A stretch of DNA of 64,000 nt from Roseobacter denitrificans OCh 114 (GCF_000014045.1 NC_008209.1:1697001-1761000), one strand, 5' to 3'. Numbered from the stretch's first letter, positions 36,300 to 44,528 are shown. The notes: generated by a model not told the origin, from the sequence alone. Program-made: numbers and translations.

Positions 36300-36564
36300 T
36301 GTCAATCTGCCGGGTGATGATTGCGGGTGTGACGGGCCCGCAGTAACCGTTTTGGTTTTTATTCCCGAGGACCTGTATATACAGGTGGGCGCCAGGTAAC
36401 CAGGCCAGGGCCAGGACAGAGCCAGCTCCCTCGGATTTGCTTAAGGCCACTGGAATGTAACCAGTCACGAGAGAAGCAGCACCCGTCACACCTCACGACT
36501 TAGGCCGCACGGACCCCAAGAACAAGGGCAAGCGGCACATCGCGCAATATAAATGTTGCATGGT
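36300..36564. other. Intergenic stretch without a supported gene
   Basis: No convincing gene is seen. A frame read on the plus strand ending at TAA 36399 and a leftward frame covering 36199-36489 both exist, but neither has a family signature and the leftward one has no ribosome site. Composition is less GC-rich than the neighbours. The right edge is the promoter region of mmcB with its SOS box. Confidence 0.5.
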
Positions 36565-36579
36565 GTTCCTACTTTGTTC
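36565..36579 (+). promoter_or_regulatory. LexA (SOS) box upstream of mmcB
   Basis: GTTC-CTACTTT-GTTC is an exact match to the alphaproteobacterial LexA operator GTTC-N7-GTTC. It ends 11 bases before the mmcB start, where LexA would block transcription. A TTGCAT element at 36556-36561 may be the -35 box. Confidence 0.85.
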
Positions 36580-36590
36580 ATATTTCAACC

Positions 36591-37049
36591 ATGGATGCCG
36601 AAAAGACATGCTTCGTACCGCGCGGACCGCTTCTGGCGCGTGGTGTCTCACGGTTGCTTGCAAGCCATGGCATGGTCACTGTCGAAGAGCTGGTGCCGTC
36701 ACGCGGATTGCGCGTGGATGTCATGGCTCTTGGCACAAAAGGCGAAATCTGGGTTGTTGAGTGTAAATCCAGCCGAACGGATTTCCTTTCGGATCACAAA
36801 TGGCAGGGCTATCTGAACTGGTGCGATCGCTTCTTCTGGGCTGTGGATACGGATTTCCCGACAGAGCTTTTGCCGGATGAAACTGGCCTGATCATCGCGG
36901 ACCCCTACGGTGGGGAAATCCTGCGCATGGGGCCGGAACACAAACTGGTCCCAGCGCGCCGCAAACAGCTTGTTCAGAAATTCGCGATCACCGCAGCGCG
37001 TCGGCTGCACAGTCTGCGCGACCCGGACATGCAGTTGGCCTGCTCCTGA
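36591..37049 (+). CDS. mmcB: DNA repair protein MmcB
   Basis: MmcB is a PD-(D/E)xK-fold putative nuclease of alphaproteobacteria, first described in Caulobacter as a LexA-controlled gene contributing to DNA-damage survival. The 152-residue protein carries Asp43 in RVDVMALG and Glu57-x-Lys59 in VVECKSS, the expected catalytic set, plus the HKWQGYLNWCDRFFWAVD block. A perfect SOS box lies 11 bases upstream of ATG 36591, which strongly supports the identification and regulation. The untranslated leader must be very short. Confidence 0.92.
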   Translation: MDAEKTCFVPRGPLLARGVSRLLASHGMVTVEELVPSRGLRVDVMALGTKGEIWVVECKSSRTDFLSDHKWQGYLNWCDRFFWAVDTDFPTELLPDETGLIIADPYGGEILRMGPEHKLVPARRKQLVQKFAITAARRLHSLRDPDMQLACS

Positions 37050-37060
37050 TCACGTCGCGG

Positions 37061-37246
37061 TTATTTCATCGCCCGCGCACGATTGGCAGCAGCCACGATT
37101 TCCTCGGCGATTTCTTCGGCGTCATCCGGCGTGAAATCCATTGGAATCTCGGCGCCTTCGGCCTCGACGTAAATGCGCACCATGCCTTTGTTTGTCGGGC
37201 CGATTTGCAGGTTCGCCTCAATGTCCCGTTCGGTGTCAATGCCCAT
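37061..37246 (-). CDS. DUF6324-type small acidic protein
   Basis: A 61-residue acidic cytoplasmic protein (MGIDTERDIEAN..., then GPTNKGMVRIYVEAEG and DDAEEIAEEI). It resembles the short Rhodobacterales proteins classed as DUF6324; function unknown. ATG 37246 is supported by AAGGAGG eight bases upstream; an earlier ATG would place the ribosome site inside the gene. It is convergent with mmcB, 11 bases between stops. Confidence 0.8.
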   Translation of the reverse strand: MGIDTERDIEANLQIGPTNKGMVRIYVEAEGAEIPMDFTPDDAEEIAEEIVAAANRARAMK

Positions 37247-37325
37247 CGCGGCCTCCTTTACGTATTGCCGCATGGCTAGCGCGTAGCGGCTTGCAACGCA
37301 AGCATCGGCCGGGTCCTCTGGGCAT

Positions 37326-37808
37326 ATGAAAGAGGTGATTCTCAGAGAAATCGGAGCGCAGGACCGTGATTGGCTGGTGGATAAACACCGCGCAATCTAT
37401 GCGCAAACGGATGGGTTTGACGACAGTTTTGGTGATCTGGTCGCGGATGTGCTGGATGACTTTCTCTTGCGCCACGATCCGAAAGACGAATGCGGCTGGA
37501 TCGCCGAAAGCGAGGGCGCGCGGCTCGGGTCGATATTCTGCGTGCGTCTGGATGAGTGCACCGCGCAACTGCGCCTGTTCCTGCTGCTTCCCGAGGCGCG
37601 TGGCAAGGGGCTGGGCCGACGCATGCTGCGCCATTGCATGCGGTTCGCCCAAAAACGTGGATACTCGGGCATGCGGCTTTGGACCCATCAAAGCCACGAA
37701 GCCGCCTGCGCCCTCTATAAAGCGCAGGGGTGGCAGTGCATCGAGACCAAACCGACGCGATCCTTCGGGCAGGATTTGATCGTCGAGAGTTACATCTACG
37801 CCTTTTAA
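37326..37808 (+). CDS. GNAT-family N-acetyltransferase
   Basis: The 160-residue protein has the GNAT fold with the acetyl-CoA pyrophosphate-binding motif RGKGLGRRML near residue 92, the preceding beta strand LRLFLLLPEA, and the C-terminal CALYKAQGWQCIETK. It resembles the acetyltransferase half of MarR-GNAT fusion proteins, but no MarR domain is present. Substrate unknown. Divergent from the DUF6324 gene (79-base gap); tRNA-His follows. Confidence 0.88.
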   Translation: MKEVILREIGAQDRDWLVDKHRAIYAQTDGFDDSFGDLVADVLDDFLLRHDPKDECGWIAESEGARLGSIFCVRLDECTAQLRLFLLLPEARGKGLGRRMLRHCMRFAQKRGYSGMRLWTHQSHEAACALYKAQGWQCIETKPTRSFGQDLIVESYIYAF

Positions 37809-37851
37809 CCCTCTTGCAATTCGCAGGCGTGGCGGCTAAATCCAGCGCAGT

Positions 37852-37928
37852 GCCGCCTTAGCTCAGTTGGTTAGAGCGCCTGATTGTGGATCAGGAGGTC
37901 CCCCGTTCAAGCCGGGGAGGTGGTACCA
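37852..37928 (+). tRNA. tRNA-His (anticodon GTG)
   Basis: A 77-base cloverleaf: acceptor GCCGCCT/AGGTGGT (two G-T pairs), D arm GCTC/GAGC, anticodon stem CCTGA/TCAGG with loop TTGTGGA (anticodon GTG), T arm CCCCG/CGGGG with loop TTCAAGC, and an encoded CCA at 37926-37928. The discriminator base is A73. There is no room for the usual G-1:C73 pair; this is the atypical form known from alphaproteobacteria. Confidence 0.95.
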
Positions 37929-38024
37929 CCCCCCCTACAACGTCGTCGCTGCAGCCGGGTTCGGATAGGGCAAGCGCACCGCGTGATCTTGCGTAAAGCC
38001 GGGTGAAGTGTATTCCTTCGGGAT

Positions 38025-39038
38025 ATGACGTTCATCGGACCAAACCTCGCGCTGGCCAGCCACGCCGCATTGCGGTTACGCCATCAGGCTTCCGCAGAGG
38101 TCGTGAAGCAAATCGCGGATAATCTGGATATGCCGGACCCTCTGACGGCCAAACGCACGGAAAAGATCACGACGCATCAGGAAGCGGCCTTTGTTGAGCA
38201 GGCAAGCCGGGCTTTGCGCGACATTGATTTCGGGTTTTCATGCGGTCTGACCTATGCCACCGCCGGAACCTTGCCCGCCTATCTTGCCGAGCACGCCAGT
38301 ACCTTGCGCGAAGGGTTGAACCTCGCAATAGATCATTTGCACACCGTCAGACCGGGGATGGATTTCGTGCTGGATGAAAGCGGAAACGCGGCAAATCTGA
38401 GGCTGGTGCTGTCTGATACCAAGCTGCTGGAGTTTCCCCGGCACACGGAGATGATCTATGCCGGTGTCACGGCGCAGGTCCGTGCCTTCACCAAGCGCGC
38501 CTTTTATCCGGATGCAATCAGCTTTTCCTATCACAGGCCGCCCATCGGGGCCGAAGTGCGCGCGCGGATGGGGTGCGCGGTCGCGTTTGGCGCAGAGCAG
38601 ATCGAGATGTCGATGAGCCCTGCGATCCTTGATGCCTGCATGGTTTCCAGCGACGAAGTGCTGCTTGGCCTGCTGCTTGACCAAGCGAAGGCCATCGAGG
38701 CGAAAGTGTCTCACGCGCAGGCGAGCACGGCAGAGAAGGTCGAAGTCTTGATCGAGGCGGGGCTGGCACATGAAGTGCCCAAAATCAGCGATATCGCGCA
38801 TGCGCTTGGCCTGTCCCAACGCACTCTGGCGCGTCGGCTCAACGAAGCGGAAACGAGCTATTCCGGCATCTTGAACCATGTTCGCCTGCGGGTGGCCGCG
38901 CGTGAGTTGCGCGAAAGCAAAAACCAGATCGGCGAGATCAGCTGGCGGCTCGGCTATGGCTCGACGGCGTCCTTCTCCACGGCATTCAAGCGCGAAACCG
39001 GCCTGTCCCCCAGAGAATACCGCCAAATGAACACCTGA
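38025..39038 (+). CDS. AraC-family transcriptional regulator
   Basis: The 337-residue protein has an N-terminal ligand-binding domain of the 'arabinose-binding, AraC type' seen in OruR/ArgR-like regulators (YATAGTLPAYLAEHASTLREG near residue 78) and a C-terminal double helix-turn-helix: first ISDIAHALGLSQRTLARRLN near 252, then IGEISWRLGYGSTASFSTAF near 305, ending SPREYRQ. The inducer is unknown. The neighbours give no obvious target; it may act on a distant operon. Ribosome site is weak (CGGGAT before ATG 38025). Confidence 0.9.
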   Translation: MTFIGPNLALASHAALRLRHQASAEVVKQIADNLDMPDPLTAKRTEKITTHQEAAFVEQASRALRDIDFGFSCGLTYATAGTLPAYLAEHASTLREGLNLAIDHLHTVRPGMDFVLDESGNAANLRLVLSDTKLLEFPRHTEMIYAGVTAQVRAFTKRAFYPDAISFSYHRPPIGAEVRARMGCAVAFGAEQIEMSMSPAILDACMVSSDEVLLGLLLDQAKAIEAKVSHAQASTAEKVEVLIEAGLAHEVPKISDIAHALGLSQRTLARRLNEAETSYSGILNHVRLRVAARELRESKNQIGEISWRLGYGSTASFSTAFKRETGLSPREYRQMNT

Positions 39039-39048
39039 GCGGCGGGCA

Positions 39049-39357
39049 TCAGTCGATGGTCACTGTCTGCTTGAGCGTGCCCGTGATCCGGTCATAAATC
39101 AGGATGCGGTTGTCGTCCGTGACAACGGCGTACCAGTCAGGCCCTTGGGTGAAAGATACCGCCTGCGCACCATCCGGCAGCGACAGGCTCTGGGGTAAAA
39201 CCGGGGGCACGTCATAGAAGCGGATGACAATCAGCGCGACGATGAGTAGAACGCCTGCAATCATCGTGGCGGTCAGCACTGTCACCAAACGCCGCAAAAA
39301 CTTGAGGTTTGCGGGTTCTTCAGGCTCCCTGTCGGGGGTGAGTTCAGGGGTATTCAT
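39049..39357 (-). CDS. DUF6476-type single-span membrane protein
   Basis: The 102-residue protein has a cytoplasmic N-terminus, LKFLRRLVTVL before a single span (about 25-47), and a periplasmic C-terminal domain with ILIYDRITGTLKQTV, resembling one propeller blade. It matches the small Rhodobacterales proteins classed as DUF6476; function unknown. Its start codon (39355-39357) overlaps the start codon of the divergent rluD-type gene (39356-39358). No clear ribosome site precedes it, so the mRNA could be leaderless or the start may be read from within the neighbour's region. Confidence 0.75.
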   Translation of the reverse strand: MNTPELTPDREPEEPANLKFLRRLVTVLTATMIAGVLLIVALIVIRFYDVPPVLPQSLSLPDGAQAVSFTQGPDWYAVVTDDNRILIYDRITGTLKQTVTID

Positions 39358-40384
39358 GTCTGTGCGTCAAATCCAATTCGTGATCGACGAAGCGCCGCCA
39401 CCTCGTCTTGATAAAGCGCTGGCGCGCGATGTGCCAGTGGAGGCGGCACTTTCACGGACAAGACTTGCGCGTCTGATCGACGAGGGCGGCGTTCTTGTGG
39501 ATGGTGTCGTGCAGTCCAATGCCAAAGCGCGCGTCGCGGCGGGCGCGCAGATCACGATCCAGGTGCAGCAGGCGCAGGACAGCCACATCCTGCCCGAAGA
39601 CATCGCCCTTGACGTCATACATGAGGACAGCGATCTGATCGTGGTGAACAAACCCGCTGGCATGGTCGTGCACCCCGCACCCGGCACCCCGTCTGGCACG
39701 CTGGTGAATGCGCTGCTGTCCCATTGCGGGGCCGATTTATCCGGGGTCGGTGGACTCAAACGTCCGGGCATCGTGCACCGGATCGACAAGGACACCAGTG
39801 GTTTGCTGGTGGTCGCGAAATCCGATGCCGCCCACCACGGGCTGGCGGCGCAGTTTCAGGCCCATACGGTCGAACGCTATTACAACTGCCTCGTTTATGG
39901 TGCTCCTGATGCGAATGATCCACGCCTGCGCGGGGTGAAGGGCGCGCGGTTCGAGGCGGGTAACATCCTGAAACTGACCACGCAACTGGCGCGCCACAAG
40001 ACCGACAGGCAGCGACAGGCGGTTCTGTTTCAGGGCGGGCGGCACGCGGTCACGCGCGCACGCAGCCTCGAACGGTTCGGCACGCCGCCTGTGCTGACCC
40101 TGATGGAATGCTGGTTGGAAACCGGGCGTACGCATCAGATCCGGGTGCATATGGCCCATGCAGGGCATGCGTTGGTGGGCGATCCGACCTATGGCGGAAA
40201 GCGTAAATTGCCCGCCAAATCGCTGCCCGAAACGGCACTTGAGGCAGTGAAATGTTTCAATCGGCAAGCGCTGCATGCGGCTGTTTTGGGATTTGAGCAC
40301 CCTGTCACGGGGGAACATCTGCGGTTTGAAGCACCTTTGCCACAGGATATGGCCCAATTGCTGAACACCCTGCGCGGTCAGTAA
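39356..40384 (+). CDS. rluD: RluD/RluA-family 23S rRNA pseudouridine synthase
   Basis: The 342-residue enzyme isomerises uridines in rRNA. It has an N-terminal S4 RNA-binding domain (SRTRLARLIDEGGVLVDG near residue 35) and the catalytic domain with the active-site HRIDKDTSGLLVVAK near 139 (catalytic Asp in RIDKDT) and the C-terminal GRTHQIRVHMAHAGHALVGDPTYGG. The domain order fits RluD (positions 1911/1915/1917) best, but RluC-like specificity cannot be excluded. ATG 39356 is preceded by AGGGG. It precedes rpoH, an order common in Rhodobacterales. Confidence 0.9.
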   Translation: MSVRQIQFVIDEAPPPRLDKALARDVPVEAALSRTRLARLIDEGGVLVDGVVQSNAKARVAAGAQITIQVQQAQDSHILPEDIALDVIHEDSDLIVVNKPAGMVVHPAPGTPSGTLVNALLSHCGADLSGVGGLKRPGIVHRIDKDTSGLLVVAKSDAAHHGLAAQFQAHTVERYYNCLVYGAPDANDPRLRGVKGARFEAGNILKLTTQLARHKTDRQRQAVLFQGGRHAVTRARSLERFGTPPVLTLMECWLETGRTHQIRVHMAHAGHALVGDPTYGGKRKLPAKSLPETALEAVKCFNRQALHAAVLGFEHPVTGEHLRFEAPLPQDMAQLLNTLRGQ

Positions 40385-40505
40385 CATGAAAAGCAAACCC
40401 GCGTGAACGCGGCCTTTGCCAAGTGTTAACGGGCGGCTTTTATGGATATGTTCAGACAAGCGGGGCGTCTGTGCGTCTTGCGTTAACAATTTCTGTGGAT
40501 CGAGA

Positions 40506-40535
40506 CTTGAACCGATCAGTTTAGATCCCATATCT
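40506..40535 (+). promoter_or_regulatory. Candidate heat-shock (RpoH) promoter upstream of rpoH
   Basis: CTTGAA at 40506-40511 and CCCATATCT at 40527-40535 resemble the -35 (CTTGAA) and -10 (CCCCAT-like) elements of sigma-32 promoters with a 15-base gap. The start of rpoH is 33 bases further on. This would make rpoH autoregulated. Inference from motif similarity. Confidence 0.4.
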
Positions 40536-40567
40536 ATGTTAACACCTTAAACATCGGGAGGCTTCAA

Positions 40568-41464
40568 ATGGCCAATTACGCAAATCTGCCGGCCCCGACG
40601 CCGGAGGGCGGTTTGAACCGCTACATGCAGGAAATTCGCAAGTTCCCGCTGCTTGAACCGCAAGAAGAATACATGCTGGCAAAGCGCTGGGTCGAAGAAC
40701 AGGATACGGAGGCGGCCCATAAGATGGTCACTTCGCATCTGCGTCTGGCGGCAAAAATCGCCATGGGCTATCGTGGCTACGGATTGCCGCAGGCCGAAGT
40801 CATATCAGAGGCGAATGTCGGCTTGATGCAGGCGGTGAAACGGTTCGATCCGGAAAAAGGGTTCCGGCTGGCCACATATGCGATGTGGTGGATCCGCGCG
40901 TCGATTCAGGAATATATCCTGCGGTCCTGGTCGCTGGTAAAGCTGGGCACGACATCGGGTCAAAAGAAGTTGTTTTTCAATCTTCGCAAAGCCAAAAACA
41001 AGATTGGCGCGCTCGAAGAAGGCGATCTGCATCCCGACAACGTGGCACGTATTGCAAAGGACCTTGGTGTAACCGAGACCGAAGTCATTTCGATGAACCG
41101 GCGCATGTCAGGCGGTGATGCTTCTCTCAATGCGACCGTCGGGTCCGAAGGCGAGGGGACGATGCAATGGCAGGACTGGCTCGAGGACGAGGATGCCGAT
41201 CAGGCCGGTGATTACGAGGCGCGCGACGAGTTGGAAGCGCGGCGCGAACTGTTGGCAGACGCGATGAGTGTCCTGAATGACCGGGAAAGAGATATCCTTC
41301 AACAGCGCAGGCTGTCCGAGCAGACGGTGACGCTCGAAGACCTCAGCGCCGAGTATAACGTCAGTCGTGAACGTATCCGTCAGATCGAAGTGCGCGCCTT
41401 TGAAAAGCTGCAAAAGAAGATGCGCGATCTGGCCAAGGAAAAAGGCATGCCCGTTTCGGCCTGA
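40568..41464 (+). CDS. rpoH: RNA polymerase heat-shock sigma factor RpoH (sigma-32)
   Basis: The 298-residue alternative sigma factor lacks region 1.1 and carries region 2 (GYGLPQAEVISEANVGLMQAV near 70; RLATYAMWWIRASIQEYIL near 100), the RpoH box QKKLFFNLRK at residues 132-141 that is specific for heat-shock sigma factors, and region 4 ([18 protein letters not shown]). It directs chaperone and protease genes. GGGAGG precedes ATG 40568 and a candidate RpoH-type promoter lies upstream. Rhodobacterales often have two RpoH proteins; whether this is RpoHI or RpoHII is not decided. Confidence 0.96.
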   Translation: MANYANLPAPTPEGGLNRYMQEIRKFPLLEPQEEYMLAKRWVEEQDTEAAHKMVTSHLRLAAKIAMGYRGYGLPQAEVISEANVGLMQAVKRFDPEKGFRLATYAMWWIRASIQEYILRSWSLVKLGTTSGQKKLFFNLRKAKNKIGALEEGDLHPDNVARIAKDLGVTETEVISMNRRMSGGDASLNATVGSEGEGTMQWQDWLEDEDADQAGDYEARDELEARRELLADAMSVLNDRERDILQQRRLSEQTVTLEDLSAEYNVSRERIRQIEVRAFEKLQKKMRDLAKEKGMPVSA

Positions 41465-41516
41465 CCCTTGGGAACCTGCGTTTTTCGCATTGGTTCAACG
41501 GCGTACCTACCATCCC

Positions 41517-41547
41517 GCGTCTGACTCCCCCCTCACGGGTCAGACGC
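41517..41547. terminator. Stem-loop after rpoH
   Basis: GCGTCTGAC (41517-41525) pairs perfectly with GTCAGACGC (41539-41547), loop 13 bases, 53 bases after the rpoH stop. No T-run follows on the plus strand, so termination efficiency is uncertain. Confidence 0.5.
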
Positions 41548-41550
41548 CGC

Positions 41551-41589
41551 AAACAAAACCGCCCGGCCCCTGATCGCAAGGGCCGGGCG
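41551..41589 (-). terminator. Rho-independent terminator for pepF
   Basis: CGCCCGGCCC (41560-41569) pairs perfectly with GGGCCGGGCG (41580-41589). Read leftward, the stem is followed by GTTTTGTTT, a T-rich tail, 17 bases after the pepF stop. Confidence 0.8.
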
Positions 41590-41605
41590 ATCCTGTCTTT
41601 GCGGA

Positions 41606-43426
41606 TTACTCTTCCATCGCTTCCAACTCGTCGATGAAGCCTGAAATCATGCTCAGCCCCTTGTCCCAGAACGCAGGGTCGGAGGCATCCAGACCGAATG
41701 GCGCCAGCAATTCCTTGTGGTGCTTTGAGCCACCTGCTTTCAGCATGTCGAAGTATTTTTCCTCAAATCCTTCGGTGCCTTCCGCGTAAACGGAATAGAG
41801 CGCATTCACGAGCCCGTCGCCAAAAGCATAGGCGTAGACGTAGAACGGCGAATGCACGAAATGCGGGATATAGGCCCAGAAGGTTTCGTATCCGTCCATG
41901 AATTCAAACGCCGGTCCGAGGCTTTCGGCCTGCACGGACATCCACAACGCGTTGATGTCATCGGGGGTCAATTCGCCACCGCGCCGCGCATCATGCAGTT
42001 TGCACTCGAAATCGTAAAAGGCGATCTGGCGCACGACCGTATTGATCATATCCTCGACCTTGCCCGCCAGCAGGACTTTGCGTTCCGCGTTGTCCTTGGC
42101 GCCGTCCAGCATCTTGCGGAAGGTGAGCATTTCGCCAAACACGCTGGCCGTCTCCGCCAGTGTGAGCGGTGTGGACGACAGCATCTCCCCCTGTCCGGCG
42201 GCCAGAACCTGATGGACACCGTGCCCAAGCTCATGCGCGAGGGTCATCACATCGCGTGGTTTGCCGAGGTAGTTCAGCATGACATAGGGGTGCACATCGG
42301 TGACGGTCGGATGCGCAAAAGCACCGGGTGCCTTGCCGGGCTTCACGCCTGCGTCGATCCAGCCCTTGCTGAAAAACGGCGCGGCGATCTCGCCCATGCG
42401 CGGATCAAAGGCGGTATAGGCCTCCATCACCATGTCTTGCGCCTGATCCCAGCCGACGATGCGGTTGTCCTCCAGCGGCAGCGGCGCGTTGCGGTCCCAG
42501 ACCTGCATCTTGTCGAGGCCCAGCCATTTGCGCTTGAGCTCGTAATAGCGGTGGCTGAGTTTCGGATAGGATTTCACCACCGCGTTGCGCAGCGCTTCGA
42601 CCACTTCGGGTTCGACCTGATTGCTCAGATGGCGGCCTTGCTGTGGGCTTTCCATGCCGCGCCAGCGATCCGCGATCTCTTTTTCCTTGGCCTGAGTGTT
42701 GTGCACGCGGGCAAAGGTTTTGACGTTCGCGCCGAAGACATCCGCCAACTCGCGCGCGGCGGCTTCGCGTTTGGTGCGGTCCGGATCCGTGAGCAGGTTC
42801 AGTGCGCCCTCTATGTTGAGCGTCTCACCGTCAACATCGAATTCCAGCCCGGCGATGGTTTCGTCAAACAACCGCTCCCAGGCATCGCCCACCACGCCGA
42901 GATCATGCAGGAACTTCTCCAACTCATCACTGAGTTGATAGGGTTTCATTGCGCGGATGCGATCAAAGATGGGTTTATAGCGCGCAAGATCGCCATTATG
43001 CGCATAAAGCCCGTCAAGATGATCATCCGCAAGCCGGTTGATCTCCAGCGTGAAAAATACCAGCGGCGTGGTGAAATTGGTGATCTTTTCCTGCAGGTCG
43101 GACATGAATTTGGCCCGCCCGGCATCTGTGGTGAGTTGGTAATACCGCAGCCCGGCATAGGACATGATCCGCCCGGCGATCTGGCTGATTTTTTCGTTGC
43201 GCAACACGCATTCAAGAAAGCCCGCAGCGTCGAGGGTTTCCAGATTGCCCTCGTAATCCGTGGCAAAGCTGGCGCAGGCCTGTTCCAGCCAGTCCAGATC
43301 GCGTTTCAGTTCGGGCGCATCCTCGCCGGTATAGAGATCGTCGAGATTCCACTCGGGCAGATCGCCCAAGGGATCAGCCGCGCCTGAAGCATTTGCATCG
43401 CGCACCGGAAAGGGAAGTTGAAACAT
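41606..43426 (-). CDS. pepF: M3-family oligoendopeptidase F
   Basis: A 606-residue cytoplasmic zinc oligopeptidase of family M3B. The zinc motif HELGH is at residues 398-402 (in LAHELGHGVHQ), with the downstream Glu of the family in LAETASVFGEML. The C-terminal part contains the YVYAYAFGDGLVNALY segment typical of the PepF/clade 3 group. It degrades short peptides from protein turnover. ATG 43426 has GAGGTC upstream. It stands alone, convergent with rpoH, with its own terminator. Confidence 0.95.
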   Translation of the reverse strand: MFQLPFPVRDANASGAADPLGDLPEWNLDDLYTGEDAPELKRDLDWLEQACASFATDYEGNLETLDAAGFLECVLRNEKISQIAGRIMSYAGLRYYQLTTDAGRAKFMSDLQEKITNFTTPLVFFTLEINRLADDHLDGLYAHNGDLARYKPIFDRIRAMKPYQLSDELEKFLHDLGVVGDAWERLFDETIAGLEFDVDGETLNIEGALNLLTDPDRTKREAAARELADVFGANVKTFARVHNTQAKEKEIADRWRGMESPQQGRHLSNQVEPEVVEALRNAVVKSYPKLSHRYYELKRKWLGLDKMQVWDRNAPLPLEDNRIVGWDQAQDMVMEAYTAFDPRMGEIAAPFFSKGWIDAGVKPGKAPGAFAHPTVTDVHPYVMLNYLGKPRDVMTLAHELGHGVHQVLAAGQGEMLSSTPLTLAETASVFGEMLTFRKMLDGAKDNAERKVLLAGKVEDMINTVVRQIAFYDFECKLHDARRGGELTPDDINALWMSVQAESLGPAFEFMDGYETFWAYIPHFVHSPFYVYAYAFGDGLVNALYSVYAEGTEGFEEKYFDMLKAGGSKHHKELLAPFGLDASDPAFWDKGLSMISGFIDELEAMEE

Positions 43427-43634
43427 GAAAGACCTCGTTTTGAATTCCTGTATTACCTAGGCCGCAGCAGGGCAGGGTACAAGCAAGCAGATGTCATTAT
43501 CTGCGCAAACATAACGCTTTGGCGGCGCCCGAAATGTATAGAAAAGAGCCGGAAACTCGTTAAACTGCATTCGGGGAAAACAAACGACAGGGCCGTTCCG
43601 GTATCTGTTGCATGACCATAAGGGAGAACCATTC

Positions 43635-44528
43635 ATGAGTAATCAACCGATCGCAATCGCCGCAGGCGGCATGGTCATTGGCGTACTTCTTGCCGTGGCA
43701 ATCAGCGGCTCGCGCGTGGATACGAAGATATCCAACGCGCTGGAGCGTGCTGAAGGAGCCACCAGCAGCGCCGTGACGGATGCAACGGAGGCCATGGCGG
43801 CACAACTCGCCGAGCTTGAGGCGCGCCTGAGCGATGGCGCAGCGGCAGCATCTGAGGAAGCAGAGGCCCGGATTGCCGCGCTCGAGGAAAGCTTTGGCGC
43901 GCAATTGGCTGCCCTGTCCGAAACGGCGGCGGCGCAGGCCGGTGAGTTCGAAGCTGCGCTGGCCGAGTTGGCAGCGGCGGCTGTGGCGCCTGCCGCGGCA
44001 CCTGAGGTCGAAACACAGATGCCCAGCCTGAACGCCATGGGTGTGGGAGAGACGGCAGTCTTTGCCGAAGGCGCGGTCAGGGCCTTTGTCTCTTCCTTTG
44101 ACGCCGCGGCGAATTCCGCCAAGCTGAGCGTAAACGGAGAGATGGTAACGCTGGATGCCGGGGCATCGACCACCGTATCCCTCGAAAGTGGCGACTGCGC
44201 CGTGTCGGTGGTTGGGGTAAGTGATGCAGGCGTTGAGGTCGGCTCGGATTGTAGCATGTCCGAGATGTCAGCCGCTGACGTGCCGCCAGCCCCTGAAGAA
44301 GGCTATACACCTGGTTCCGTTGCGCTTTTGTCTGACGGGGCGTTGCGGGTATTCGTGTCCAGCCTTGCACAGGACGGCAGTTCGGCGCGGATCGCAGTCA
44401 ATGGGATCGACACGCAAGTGGTTGATTCCGGTGCCTCGATTGAGGTCGCGGCAGGCGATCAGACCTGCAATGTGACTGTCACCGGCGTCGGCAATGGCAT
44501 GGTCGGGCTGGAGGGTGCTTGCAACTAA
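43635..44528 (+). CDS. Membrane-anchored coiled-coil protein with two tandem C-terminal repeats
   Basis: A 297-residue protein with one N-terminal span (about 6-25), an Ala/Glu-rich coiled coil (about 33-120), then two homologous modules of about 65-70 residues. The first runs from GVGETAVFAEGAVRAFVSS to VEVGSDC, the second from TPGSVALLSDGALRVFVSS to VGLEGAC. Each has the core (S/N)VNG, a GAS element, a Cys about 20 residues before the end, and a closing Cys, so each may hold one disulfide in the periplasm. No family recognised. ATG 43635 follows AAGGGAGAA. A copy of the dispersed repeat starts at its stop codon. Confidence 0.78.
   Translation: MSNQPIAIAAGGMVIGVLLAVAISGSRVDTKISNALERAEGATSSAVTDATEAMAAQLAELEARLSDGAAAASEEAEARIAALEESFGAQLAALSETAAAQAGEFEAALAELAAAAVAPAAAPEVETQMPSLNAMGVGETAVFAEGAVRAFVSSFDAAANSAKLSVNGEMVTLDAGASTTVSLESGDCAVSVVGVSDAGVEVGSDCSMSEMSAADVPPAPEEGYTPGSVALLSDGALRVFVSSLAQDGSSARIAVNGIDTQVVDSGASIEVAAGDQTCNVTVTGVGNGMVGLEGACN

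Noticed and set aside
36199-36489. Leftward open frame of 96 codons in the nusB-mmcB gap
   Set aside because: No ribosome site, no family signature, and it overlaps the better supported small frame at 36186.
41852-43387. Very long open frame (511 codons) antisense to pepF
   Set aside because: PepF on the opposite strand has a full family signature including HELGH. The mirror frame is a by-product of GC-rich codon use and has no recognisable domain or ribosome site.
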